DNA of 64,000 nucleotides, from NCBI GenBank assembly GCA_036873755.1, contig JAVTVY010018903.1:1-64000 (forward strand). Direction: 5' to 3'. The translations under genes and the position numbers were made by a program. Positions 1-11,601 of this stretch are shown here, in pieces (within the stretch, counting starts at the first letter, position 1; every line of letters begins with the position of its first letter). The DNA is from Hanleya hanleyi. Its lineage: Eukaryota; Mollusca; Polyplacophora; Lepidopleurida; Hanleyidae. The notes under the pieces were generated by a model. The model was not told where the DNA came from. It did not search any database and was given only the letters and a program-made list of their open reading frames with translations.

Positions 1-261
1 AGGATGGGGCGCTGGTGGCCATATTGGATATCTATAGAAAAGAAAGTAACCAATAGCCTTTATAAATGTATATGATATATATTAGCATGTATTCAAACAC
101 ACATACATGTGTATAGCAATAATACCATCACTGGTGACGCTCTGGCGGCCATATTGGATATTCAACGGGTAATAATGTTTCCAATTACCGTTATTATTTT
201 GTTCTTGAGTCAGCCAGGCACTTAGAAAAACAATCTCGTGTAAAAAGGCGCTTCAAGCTGT
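1..261. other. Unassigned spacer with GGCCATATTGGAT motifs
   Basis: No coding or RNA gene seen. Two copies of a short GGCCATATTGGAT motif lie here (near 16 and 147), with a third just after the following SINE (near 535). The motif resembles sequences found inside the MITE and satellite families elsewhere in the window. Confidence 0.5.
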
Positions 262-268
262 CGAATAG

Positions 269-493
269 GGTGAGTGAGTGAGTAGGATTTAACGTCATTT
301 TCAACATTGTTTCAGTCATATCACGACGGTGCCTACATGTGCCAGAACACGAGAGTGTCCACAGTTCCTATTATTCTGGACACTGATCAGCCCAGTCAGT
401 ACAGCACCCGGTCACCCATCCAAGTATTGACCGAGCTCAACGCTGCTTAACTTCGGTGATCTGACGAGAACCGGTGTGCCCAACGTGATGCGC
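269..493 (-). mobile_element. 5S rRNA-derived SINE
   Basis: On the minus strand the element starts with a 5S-rRNA-like head: an internal-promoter-like stretch with AAGTTAAGCAGC, then TACTTGGATGGGTGACCG and GGGTGCTGTA, all close to the 5S box A / box C region. A spacer follows, then the core CGTGATATGACTGAAACAAT, GACGTTAAATC, and an (ACTC)n tail. It would be transcribed by RNA polymerase III and moved by a partner LINE. The 7-bp direct repeat CGAATAG flanks it at 262-268 and 494-500, which supports true insertion ends. The 5' part of the 5S gene is not recognisable, so this is a SINE and not a functional 5S gene. Confidence 0.85.
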
Positions 494-500
494 CGAATAG

Positions 501-1971
501 TCGCCAGCAGGAGGCTACTGTATGTATTATGGCGGCCATATTGGATTTATGCCAATTAAGGCCTTCCACCTCCTGTAGAAATGGGTGCCCCTTCTGAGAT
601 CATTCCTTATGCCCAAATGAGCCTCTATGCAAAATATGGTGCTTTATTCCAGTCAGTTACGATCTTGACCTTAAGCCACCGGACTATGACGTCTGGTTCC
701 TGCTTTCGTATTACCGCGGTCGATCGTTCAGACTAGACGCAAGTATAACAGTACTGGTGCCCTACGATTGGCATTTTGATATGATGTACTGTGTAATTGA
801 CATATTTTTGATGAAGGACGATTGATACTGTGCAATTGACACATTTTTGATGAAGGACGTCTGGGACTTTCCATCAATTTCAATTTCCTTTTCTGCGTTT
901 CGTCAGATGAATTTAAAAGGACCCACCGCCCTGGTTTATCAAAGTTGGACATGAGAGTTGGGAATGAGAATAACATTTCTGAAATAGTTTTGCATAACAA
1001 TAACACTTCTAGAAGCAAAAAGAATATAAGCCTCTTTATGTAGATCGCTCCCAATGGAAATATGACGTTAGCTCAGAACGCTGAGAAGTCTGTCCAGCGA
1101 CGTCTGCCGAACGCTTCCTTTGTCGCTAGCCCACATGACGTAATTCCGATGTAAAATGGATCTAGAATAAAAAGCCATCTAATGAAGACTAACAAAATTT
1201 GAACTGTTGAAAAAATAAAATTTGCCTTGCTTTTTGACGAGTAATTTTTGTAATATTACGCGCTCTTCTCGGATAGAATAGGACGGACGCAATGCAACAC
1301 TTTGTCTAATTTAGCTTATACGATAGCAGGTTTTTGCACAGCAGATGAACGATTAAGCGAGACAGTAAAAGCATATTTTCTCGAGTGCCAAATATCGAAA
1401 CAGTTTGCGGAACTTGAAACAAGTAAACCTACCCCACGGTAGTTACTTAGCACAGTTTTAGCCTGATTTCGACCGGTGTTGGAAGAGTAACTCCCTTTGC
1501 CGCTGGATTTACACATGCTAATTTACATGTAAGGAACGGGGAAGAATCCAATTGGCAACATTTGATGTAGTTCACAACTGTGGCATGTACGATAATCTGA
1601 AGTTTCGTTCTCCGAAATAGATTTGTTTTTAGTGCCGATAATCAGCATTGAAGATGGGGCGCTGGTAACCCGTATATTGGAAAATGTATAGCTGCAAAAG
1701 ATCTGTTTTTTAATGGCCGGCTACTGCGTGAAGTAAGGTTCATAATATAACAACATTCCGGGAACATTTGAGTGAATTGAACGACAGTTCTCATTAATAT
1801 TATTATGTACACTAGCAACTGTTTTCCAGATTTGTTCACGAGTTGGAAGAAGGTCTTCTTTCCTTTCAGTCCCTTCTGAACACGAGATCAGTGTCAGTCG
1901 TATTTTATCTGCTGCCTAAGGGAATACTCTCTCTCTCTCTCTGTTTGATGTAGATTTTTTCGCTTCTGGTT
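501..1971. other. Unassigned AT-rich spacer
   Basis: Nothing codes convincingly. A short (CT)n run lies near 1926-1943. A 20-bp sequence near 1654 (GATGGGGCGCTGG) repeats the very start of the window (4-16), hinting at a dispersed repeat. Confidence 0.4.
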
Positions 1972-2655
1972 TTAAGCCGTCTCTCTGGCGTTTTTTTTTA
2001 TGATACGGATTTTTTTCGGCATCATAATTCCTGAATGAGAGAAGTGGTCTAGTCCTACCATCGTTTGCTTCCCTGTCTGATTTGTTTCGTTGATTTCATC
2101 TAGTAAGCCTCTGTCAGACTCATCTAGGTTGCCTTCTTCCATAATGGTATGGGTCATCTGCTGATCGAATTCCTGTTTGTTTGTGTTCAAATTATCTGTG
2201 CTTACATCTCATTCTCGAATGCTCCTCGTTACAATAGCATTCCTTGCTTTTTTCCATGCCACTATAGTATTCCTTCTCTTTTCTCTTTCCATATGCTCGA
2301 ATACTTCATCCGAAAAAGTTTTCTCTGTCGTATATCCATAAACTTTGTTCAGTTTACCTTAAAGTTTTTCGTATCGTTTTCTATGGCTTGCACTTGCTTT
2401 TATCAGTGGCTTCTTCCAAGAGGTTGAGTCTACTGACATTCTTAAATTTTGCACGTCTCTATTACAGTTGTTGCAAGAAAAACAGTGTAACTTGGATCTT
2501 GTGCCATCGGAGTTCAAATTCAGAAAATTGTTGCACGACGTTGAGGGTGTTTTGACATCTCGCGTGATATACAACCGGTCACGTATTTGACAGGTCAGTG
2601 ATTTGTCCGAGACTTTCACCGTCCTCCCACAACCACTACTTATATCATCTGCCAA
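1972..2655 (-). pseudogene. Unidentified coding relic, 228 codons with two stops
   Basis: A single reading frame runs the whole length and is interrupted by only two stops (TAA at 2359-2361 and TGA near 2203). The frame is identical on both sides of each stop, so this looks like a decayed coding sequence and not chance ORFs. The first third has a cysteine cluster, C-F-S-C-N-N-C-N-R-D, which could bind zinc. The middle is basic (HMEREKRRN...AWKKARNA) and the end is acidic then basic (PKKIRIIKKNARET). There is no good ATG at the start; a TAG lies just upstream, preceded by a pyrimidine-poor CTCTAGCAG that might be an acceptor. I do not recognise the family. It may be an accessory ORF of a retroelement or a dead host exon. 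Confidence 0.4.
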
Positions 2656-4202
2656 GTCATCGGCATCAGACTGCTAGAGTTGATGAGGTTTTCCTTACCC
2701 AGAAAATATAACATCAAAAGTAGTGAAAAAGTATTCTTTGTTCAACAAATCTGAGGAAACACGCGAAATCTCGTGTTCAATGAGTCCTGTTAGTCTCAAA
2801 ATGTGATACATTCCTGCTATTGACCTTTAAAACGTCGAAACCTATAAAAAAAAGGGCTGGTTGATCCACCAGATGGCCTGATAAATCCCATCAAAATTGG
2901 GCAAAGTATTTGATTACTGTCTTATACAAGCTAATTTTATGTACTTAATGACTCGTTAAATAAACATACACTCGAGACAAGTAGTAAAACGATACGAAAA
3001 CGGGACAAGTTCAATAGTACTATCAAAGAAACCGATCGAGAGAGATACATGTATTAGCACTGGGATGTCCTCCGGGAGCAAACTACTATAACTTTATTTT
3101 ACACATCGGATTAGACGTACATTCGCTGCCACGGCTATGATCGAAGATTCTAATTCAGACTTGACTTCCGACAAACACTGATTGACCATTATTCCTGACT
3201 TGGTGAGAAATGTTTGTTTGATATTTTAATATTTTTTTCTTCTGTTTTTATCTCTCAAAATTGTCAACGCAACCGTTCCAAGTTTTAAAGAGACAGTCCC
3301 TTTCATATCTATATACCTGCCTCATATATTCGCGGTGAGTTTTTTTTAGCAGGAAAGCAGCTTACCTGGTATGGTGAATAATTCTTCGCAGCGGATATTA
3401 TTTCTAGATGTGCTCAGCCGATTTCCTACAATAATAAAGTATGGCCATGTGCAGCGGATTGTGAATCCTGGTGACCCCTGAAGAACGAGAAGTGATCCCT
3501 GTGATGTTTTGTATCCCAGCCACGCTTTTATTGTAGATGCTCAAATGACCATCTTGAATGACATGGTCACACGGTCCCTAGCACCGGCTTGAGCGGTATA
3601 AAATAAAAAAATATTTCAGAGCGAAGATGTGATAGCCCTATCAAGTCATCTGATCGAAAACTGTGCGACCGTCAGATAGGAAAAACGACCCAAACGAGGG
3701 TGTATTTATATTCCTAGGAAAACGAAACTTATACCACACATGCATATGATCACATAGCAGAAACCTTTTGTTAGATTGATTCAATTTAGCTGGGTCACCA
3801 GGGCAAACGTTGTCAAATTTGTCACATATTGTTCGTTATCACCATATCCCAAGAATAATAAGGATTAGGCCCGGTTATCTTACACCAGGCACATAACTGG
3901 TCATGGGCTACAGCGGAAATTGACTGAGTTATTGTCTTCATGTTCGTATGAATTATCATTACTACCATATCTCAAGAACGAATATGCCACATATGCATAT
4001 GGTGTGCAGAATAGAAACTCATTGAAACTCATTGGCATTGACTAATATCATATCTAAATGAACAGATTTCAAGCCAGAGCGATTTTGTGCTAGACTTTTT
4101 TGTTTTTGGCACATCAGAAACACCCTGAGATCGAACTTATCATGTGAAGCAGTTCTGATATAGAATTATTTCGAATGGTACATGTACAAGATATTTGTTG
4201 CT
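2656..4202. other. Unassigned spacer
   Basis: No coding potential seen. The only recognisable item is the element-tail-like module at 3505-3600, listed separately. Confidence 0.4.
3505..3600 (-). repeat. Diverged copy of the RT-element 3' UTR module
   Basis: Read on the minus strand, this matches the module just after the RT stop codon in the Penelope-like copies: GGTGCTAGGGACCGTGTGACC, TTCAAGAT, then CAATAAAAGCGTGGCTGGG. It is clearly more diverged than the 7.3, 53.5 and 63.2 kb copies, suggesting a sister subfamily. Confidence 0.55.
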
Positions 4203-4477
4203 AGAACGATCTCTCTGACCCGACGTTAGAACGATCTCTCTGACCCGACGTTAGAACGATCTCTCTGACCCGACGTTAGAACGATCTCTCTGACCCGACG
4301 TTAGAACGATCTCTCTGACCCGACGTTAGAACGATCTCTCTGACCCGACGTTAGAACGCTCTCTCTGACCCGACGTTAGAACGATCTCTCTGACCCGACG
4401 TTAGAACGATCTCTCTGACCCGACGTTAGAACGATCTCTCTGACCCGACGTTAGAACGATCTCTCTGACCCGACGTT
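4203..4477. repeat. 25-bp minisatellite, 11 tandem copies
   Basis: Eleven back-to-back units of 25 bp, each beginning AGAACGATCTCTCTG and ending CCCGACGTT, with no spacers. I see only one substitution: the seventh unit (from 4353) has AGAACGC instead of AGAACGA. The near-identity implies recent expansion or homogenisation. The 25-bp period is not a multiple of three and no ORF spans the array. Confidence 0.97.
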
Positions 4478-7339
4478 GTGTAGCAAGCCACTCAGATAGA
4501 TGAGTCGTACTGTACATTTTATTTAATGAAAACTGACAACAAAACATGACACATTTACCTAAGATGATTCACAGTCCCACTTTATGGACATTATATGGAC
4601 AGCATCAACAATATAATACCACCAAATTGTAAACAGAAACAACACAATCTGAATGACGTAGAAAAAAACATTTTACTAGTTTTGTGATTATGCATCAGGA
4701 TACCATTTATTTAATTGCTCACCAAACCACTATAGTGTTAACCTGATGCCGCGGACTGGTGGTGAAATTACGGTATATCACATTTTGGCAGGTGATTCCG
4801 ATTCTCCTTCGCCAGATTTGTCTTCCGTAATATTTGGCGGATGTCTCTCGGCTGTCGGTAGCGTATGAATGTCAATATCTATGTGGTCATAATGCACCAT
4901 AACGCAGCCTTTTGCATCTGAAAACTAAATAATTTTTCAGGAGGGATGTCTGAATAAGTCATATGAAGTCCTTAAATATGAATAAGGAAGGCAGCCTCTC
5001 CTGTTTTACATGTAGTTTTGAAAAATAGGTTGTCTCATGATGCAGTCCAAAACATGAGTCCGGATTGAGTTCCTTACGTTCATCAAATTATCTCCTGCCA
5101 AAATGCACAAGAAACAACCATTTTACATCTAGTTTGAAAAAACAATAGATTGAAAAAACAATCGAGAGACAGAAACCCCCGGACCCAATAGGGAGAAGAA
5201 AATGAGTTTCGCTTGAGATATCTTTCTACACCTGTGCTTCCCGCACCAACAGAACCGGCTGCCACCATATGAGTGAAATAACATTAGAGAATATCCGCGT
5301 CCATAATCCAAAGACCGTATTCCATATTTCATATAACAGTAATATCATACCACATACTGGTACATGACCAACATAGTGCACAGGTATTTATTATATGCAG
5401 ATGCCATAACTAGCAAAACTAAACGCCTATTATGTGGATTGGGTTGGTGACCTACCGGTACTAACTGAACTACATAATTTACCCCAGCGCATCAATTCCA
5501 AGCCGTTATGAGATATAATGTTCTGGAGATGGACTACGTCTAGGAATATGATGAAATTATTTTACCAAATACTTGTGGATAAACCGGCTATTTTTTGTTA
5601 TATAATTTGCCTTGTAGGATACAGACTAAGACATCTACACATCTACACTAAATCTTGCTTTAAATTAAATTCGGTGACATATTGACAAAAAGAATGGACG
5701 GTACTTATTATTATAAAGCGCTCGTTAAAACATAAGCTACCTTCACAATGCTGCCTTATTTGTAACATCCGAGGGTGTTTATAAAGTGAAATATTATGAA
5801 ATGTGTTATGCCTAACCATGCCACGTACCTTATGTTCGTCGCAAAGTGATGCTGTGACCTTTTGACCCATTCAATGGATTATCCTTAACAAATCATGACT
5901 TCTTATGGGAAAACAATTTCACAGACCAGTACATGAGCCACAAATGTCCTTACATCTGCGTATTAACTAGCAAAATTAACGCATGCCATTAATTGGGATT
6001 TTTAGACAGAATTGTTACCTACTGATCTACATAACATACACCTGTCCGTAATATTAAACGTGTCTGAGCCGTGTAGACCATTACCCATACACATACCTTC
6101 ACAATGATATCCTAACTGCAATATTTGGTCAAAATATTTCGATGCACGTTTAATAATGTGACCATTCTCCCTAAATTTTATGTTTATTCAAAATTAGTTC
6201 GATCTGTGAAGAATTTTGGGAAGAAGTAGTTGAAGGAAGATGACAAAATTATTTCTTCAAAAACTTGCACATGGTCTGTAGAGAATCTACAGCTTTTATT
6301 TTTTTTTATATTGGTGTCTTTTCCAGTGTACACAGCTGACAATATTGAACACATACACTAATTTCCATTCTAAAATCACAGTAATGTGACCTACTGACCT
6401 ATATAATAGACGGGCTTTGACCAATCAAAATAAATCTTCCATCAGCTGATAGCACATACACATACCTTCATAATGATACCTTACATGTAACATAAAAAGC
6501 AGTAGAAGTGGAAATATGTTGTCATATGTTACCCCAACCCCTAATTTTCGAGTTTTTTGACAAGTTCCCTGATCCGCTATAATTGCCTCTAGCACACTAC
6601 CTACCCACGTTTCAGACTGGTCACACACCCTAGAAGGATTCGACTATGGTCTAACAAAAAATCACAATGAAAATTTTATATACGGTGGGTTGAGGTTCAT
6701 CCTAAAGTAAGCCCTTTTTCTGTTTGGGATGAAGGACTAGTATTGATAAGATACTCACGTTCTATTATTTATTGCTAGTTTCATGTGTCTAGCAAATGAT
6801 GAAAGTAATTAACGCCCAATTCAGAGTGCAATCAGACTTTAGATCAACGGTCATGTGTATTTTATTATCAACAACACTGCGTTTTGTCTGCGTGAAAGCT
6901 AATAGGGAATGCCCAAACACTTCGACGATGCGCTTATGTTGATATTTTCCTGTTTCCAACGAATTACCAGCCGCTCCTGTGGTCTTCAAGGCCACTGTAT
7001 TTCTGAATACTGGGGAATTCTTTGACGAAACATGGTACAATTTTCAAGTCAAGGTCCTATCAAATAAGTATTAATAAAACCTCCCATTCTGATATACTTT
7101 CAGAATAACATGTGGAATTTATTCTAGACTTCTAGACGCATCTCATCAAATGATTCAAATTCTAAAATCAGGTTCGAAATAAGTTACACTGAATAATAAT
7201 ATTGGGCCACCCTATGCAATTCAATTGTTTTTTTTTTCTTTGCACGCATAACGTGCAGTCAGAGGGAGTACGCGACCACAGATCTCTAGACGGTATAATG
7301 TTAATTGGATCATGTTTAATGTAATTCATTATCCGAGGG
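4478..7339. other. Unassigned AT-rich spacer
   Basis: Short open frames on both strands have no recognisable domains. The only assignable piece is the RT-element tail fragment at 5282-5345. Confidence 0.4.
5282..5345 (-). repeat. Penelope-like tail fragment
   Basis: About 64 bp matching the last part of the element tail on the minus strand (GGTCTTTGGATTATGGACGC then GGATATTCTCTAATG). It lacks both the RT part and the very 3' end, so it is a broken relic. Confidence 0.75.
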
Positions 7340-10310
7340 TTAATAAAAGCGTCTAGTCCGTCATTCATAATTCAGCCGTCGTCCATTAAAGAATATACGC
7401 GTCCATAATCCAAAGACCTATTCCATATCCATATAACAGTATTAGCACCAAATTCAAAAAGACAACCATAGTATACATAAACAGAGGTTAGTTTCCTGCA
7501 AGAGAGAAGCGGTCAGCAGTTTTCAATGATGCCGGCAAGACATCATGATGTTCCAAAAATATAAAATCCGTATCGCTGATCAGTATTCTTAATCCATAAT
7601 AATCGTTGTAAAGTCGTTATCTAGAGAATGATGCATCTCAGTCACGCTTTGACTGCGCCTGTTCATATGAGGAACTTGAGGATCTTGAAGTACATGGGTT
7701 CATACGGCCCCTAGCCCCGGGTTAAGCGGAATTAAACACAAGTTACGAAACGTAACGCCATAGATCTTGCACGCTACGTTCGTATTTTGCTATCAGCATG
7801 CGATATGTATCGCCAAATTTGAGAAACTTTGAGTGGAGGCACTTGGTGGAATAGCCCTGTTTTCTAAGTTTCTGCAACAATGTTTTGTGACGTTGATTAA
7901 AATCGTCACATTCAACACAGGTTCTAGCAAATGCTATTAGGCCAGATATGTATACGCCATATGCAGGTCCCACTGGAATATTACTGTCCAGAAAGGGATA
8001 GTTTACGATGTTGAAATTGTAATCGTCTCTTTTGTCATAAAGTTGACGAGAGAGAATGCCCGCTTCATTTTTGTAGAGATATAGATCTAAATATGATGTG
8101 CCTGTAGGGCTATCTGTAGTTTCCTTCAAATCCAGTGAAGGTGGATATATATCCTTCACTGCGTCATTTATATAGCGATTATCCACAGCGAGAAGATCGT
8201 CTATATAGCGTTTGGTGAATGAGAAGGAAGGGGCTTTGAATGGACCGATTTTTGAAAGCGCCTGCATATATTCATATTCATAAGAGAACAGATACAGGTC
8301 AGCCAACAGGGGTGCACAATTAGTACCCTTTGGAATACCTATATGCTGCTGATATATTGTGTTGCCAAATTTCACATAGATATTTTTAATGAGAAATTCA
8401 AGCAAGTCTATAAACAAAGAAACATCCCATGAATGATATCTTTTGTATGTAGTAGAGATAAAGAATACTTTATGGCTTCCGTCATTAATATATCTACGAT
8501 CAGTTTTCTTGAACCCAGATACTATTAATGAACTTAGACGGTCAGTGAGGTCCTGATGAAGGATTGTGGTATAGAGAGTCGAGAAATCCCATGTGGATAC
8601 ATGTCTGTACGGTATGTGACCTTTAGCATCAAGTTCTTCCGTAAGACATTTTGAGTTTTTCAATATCCACATACATTAAACGCCTGAGTTTTTAGAAATA
8701 GTGGCGCAAAAGCTTTCCCAAAATGCTTTTACCTCCTGAAGGGCCCTCGTCAATAGGGAAGAAAGAAGCTTTTACTAAAATCTAGACGATTTTCATAACT
8801 CACCAAGTCTTCGCTGAGCATGGATGATACTTCCTATCAACTGTCATTAATATTATTAAATTATTGATCGATCACACACTGTATTTAAATGAGTCAGCTA
8901 TGATGATGTTATCTTAATCGTTAATACTTTTCGTCTGAATGTTGCTATATTAACAGTGATGCGCCATTCTCTGTTTTGTAAATATGTTAGTGTTATTTCT
9001 GTCCGTTAAACTATCATTCTATGTAATATATATATTGGGAGAGCCGTTGAGATAGGCTAAGCCTGTTCGCCAATCCCAATTCACCTTTTGTGCATAAATA
9101 TATTGTTTAAACCAACCAGCTATGAATCTAGCTTTGTATGGTGATTTATGCATTTTGGGCGTCCAGTATACTTTTGGTATGTCATTATGATTGGTTGGAA
9201 GACAAATACCTCTTTCCATGAGAAACGTTTTGTGATTGTTAAATAAATTTTCCAGAGTAAATGAAGTTTGGGGGTAAGTAGACGTATTTGATGATGATAT
9301 GTCTACACTCAATTCTTTAACAAGCACCTTGTAATAGTAATATTTACATATGAATATTATATTATTTGGAGCTTTGTCTGCTGGGACTAGTACTTCTATC
9401 AATATGGCGGATTGTTTCAACGACCTTGCTCTTGGTGAGGTCCAGTCAATCAGCGAGTACTGTAGGTTCAACTTTTTCTCGCTTAGACCAATCAATAACG
9501 TACTGCTCCAATGCAGACAGGACTATCGTCTGGTCGGCCTTCAGATTTATTCTTCTCGGCTCTCTATATTTAGGTCCTTTCATCAGGAGTAATTTCAGGT
9601 CCTTATCACTCACCACATCAAGGTCACCAGTCACAACATGTTTGCATGGTGTATAGATGAAGTTCGACGATTCACAATCACAACTATAGCCTCCTGAGAT
9701 GTATAAGTTCCAGTCAAACTCCTTGACAGCATTGGAGTGATTTAATATTTTTGGCGGCTATAAATTTAGTATACTTATATGAAATGCAAGGAGGTTCTGT
9801 GAACTTAAAATAGTTAGGTATAGGGTTGCGTACCTCTGGATCATTCAGGATTCGAGGTAAATTAATAATGTCTAGTCCATTATCTAAGTAGTTGAGTTTC
9901 AAGCAAAGCCGACCTTGAGGTGTCTCCATTATGTTCACTGGACGATACAACCGAAAATACGCTGTATCTTGGCATACTTTACTGATTTTTGGTGGTATTA
10001 TATTTCTTGAAGACGCTGATTTTTGTGTATTTCTGGCTATTTGATCTATAGCTCTCAGAGGTAACGCATACAGAACTGAACGTAAGCTATGTATACTATT
10101 GGGTGTGTTAGTTAAACCCACTAAGTAATTTAAGGTGATATGATCGTGAATCATCGAACTAGTAAACTTTCGCCAACTATGGCTGCGATGTCTCCGTTGA
10201 TGGGGTTTAAATAGCTGGGTAATGTTCGATATATTTGAACGGCGGTTTGTAGCATTGCCGAACCGACTGACATTATCATTTAAACCAAACGGAAACACAA
10301 TGCATATGTA
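7340..10310 (-). mobile_element. Penelope-like RT retroelement, longest copy
   Basis: A decayed but nearly full-length element on the minus strand: a one-ORF RT protein (7743-10310) followed by a 400-bp 3' tail (7340-7742). The same tail occurs at 5.3, 11.5, 12.0, 20.8, 25.3, 53.5 and 63.2 kb. The protein is of a type common in mollusc and amphibian genomes, with RT motifs YIDD and GTNCAPLLADL and no GIY-YIG endonuclease after the RT. I place it with Penelope-like elements on the form of the RT; an RT tree would settle the clade. The 3' end here reads CGCTTTTATTAA, slightly different from the CGCTTGTAATT of other copies. Confidence 0.75.
7743..10310 (-). pseudogene. Penelope-like reverse transcriptase, frameshifted and interrupted
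   Basis: The protein copies element RNA into DNA at the insertion site. Pieces in order on the minus strand are: an N-terminal region starting near FPFGLNDNVSRFG (10298-9714); a linker with HVVTGDLDVV, GPKYREPRRINL and WSKREKVE (9690-9446); VPADKAPNNIIFICKYYYY and VYWTPKMHKSPYKARFIAG (9495-9107); then LLTRALQEVKAF (8760 on); then the RT core MWILKNSKCL, WDFSTLYTTI, GIPKGTNCAPLLADL, YIDDLLAV and SYLDLYLYKNE; then the thumb-like end NIPVGPAYGVYIS...DLWRYVS. Damage includes frameshifts near 9700 and 9470, about 320 bp of foreign sequence between RFIAG and the resumed RT at roughly 8785-9107, and a stop near 8680. The catalytic Asp pair is intact. No endonuclease domain is visible. Confidence 0.8.
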
Positions 10311-10340
10311 CTCACCGAGATAGTCTCGCTGCCACAGAGA

Positions 10341-10353
10341 AGTATATATAGGG
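10341..10353 (-). promoter_or_regulatory. Candidate TATA box of the RT element
   Basis: On the minus strand GCCCTATATATACT lies about 40 bp upstream of the first recognisable codons of the RT protein. A consensus-like 5' splice site (CGGTGAGTAC, 10308-10317) lies between them. Position and sequence suit a promoter, but nothing else supports it. Confidence 0.3.
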
Positions 10354-10987
10354 CGAGCATACGCCTTTCGAATGGTTCAAACCTTCATTTGAAGGCATCT
10401 CGAGTCCATTCTCGAAGCAAGTCGGTTTATTTTGAGGAGAATCGAGATGGACGTGTGTTTCGAGAGAAAACCGAAAGCAAACCGTGACACCAATCAATAG
10501 AGATAAACCGGGACCCTTCGAGACGAGCTATTTGTCGGTTTTACTCGTTCCTTCTCGATCGATTGGACGTGACCCATAACCGCTATTTTGTTTTACATCA
10601 AGGCCTTACTGCTCTGACTTAATTTCAAACCAGAACTTCTTGATACTGCATGTATATTTAAAGACATCAGCATTATCTGCGGTAGCATAGACCATAACTA
10701 TTGAAACTAATTTACGCTGTAACCTGGTTTATATAGCAGAATTTGGGTTGTCGTTTTGTGTACTTAATGAGTTATTATAATATATGGAATTACATGTGCA
10801 GAGAAGAATTCTATGAAATACCTGTATTTTCATACAAAAAGTAAATAGTTACTAAGAAGTTAAAATGTCATTTTTCCCAAACATTTCTCAATAGTATTCG
10901 GGAACAATTTTGAATCGGCAAACCTGCTAAACTGGGGAATAGCAGGCTTTTCTTCAAGACAGCTAGTACACAGTAGGATGCCAACAT
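10354..10987. other. Unassigned spacer with TCGAGA-rich patch
   Basis: No gene seen. 10370-10560 is rich in TCGAGA / TTCTCGA words and contains several short inverted pairs, like patches near 46.4-47.2 kb. The class is unknown. Confidence 0.35.
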
Positions 10988-11469
10988 AGAGAGAGAGAGA
11001 GAATTAAGGTTTAACGTCGCGTTCAGCAATATTTCTGCTATTAGCGACAATCAAACACAATTCTAAGTATTCAAGTTAATAACTTAGTCATCCAAGACAT
11101 TAAAACATACACACATTAAAACTTATGCAACAAACCGATTTCTCTCAAATAACCTAAGATACAGTCTTTTACACCCGACTATAAAGATCTTCTAAAGTAG
11201 CTGCTCGATAAAAAGAATCTCTTACAATCTTAAAATCTATACAGTCGATACGAATATGTTTCACACTGAGATCTTCGTGGCATGGAATACACCTTGGGAC
11301 TGGCTCTTTTTTTAGTTAGTGTCCGCGAGTTAATCGTGTGTGGTCGATTCTACATCGCCTGATCATGGCTTGATCGAAACGTTTCTGGCTGTTCAGATGA
11401 GTATAGCGTACAGTTTTTTTTCACTCATGAACTTTGTTATTATTCACAGCATCTAATAAACATTGAAAC

Positions 11470-11601
11470 ATGTATACTATGATTGTCTTCATGAATTTGG
11501 TGCTAATACTGTTATATGGAATAGGTCTTTGGATTATGGACGCGGATATTCTCTAATGGACGACGGCTGAATTATGAATGACGGACCAGACGCTTGTAAT
11601 T
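11470..11601 (+). mobile_element. Penelope-like tail inserted into LINE copy 1
   Basis: The last ~132 bp of the element tail, from TGTATACTATGATTG to CGCTTGTAATT. Comparison with the uninterrupted LINE copy 2 (38.9 kb) puts the junctions after ATTGAAACA and before CTCAGATAAG, with about 5 bp of LINE sequence missing. This fixes the element's 3' terminus at or within a base or two of CTTGTAATT. Confidence 0.85.

Noticed and set aside
394..480. Functional 5S rRNA gene
   Set aside because: Only the internal part of 5S is present, fused to a SINE core and tail, with flanking target duplication.
4203..4477. CRISPR-like array
   Set aside because: Units are contiguous with no spacers, and the genome is clearly animal. 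It is a minisatellite.
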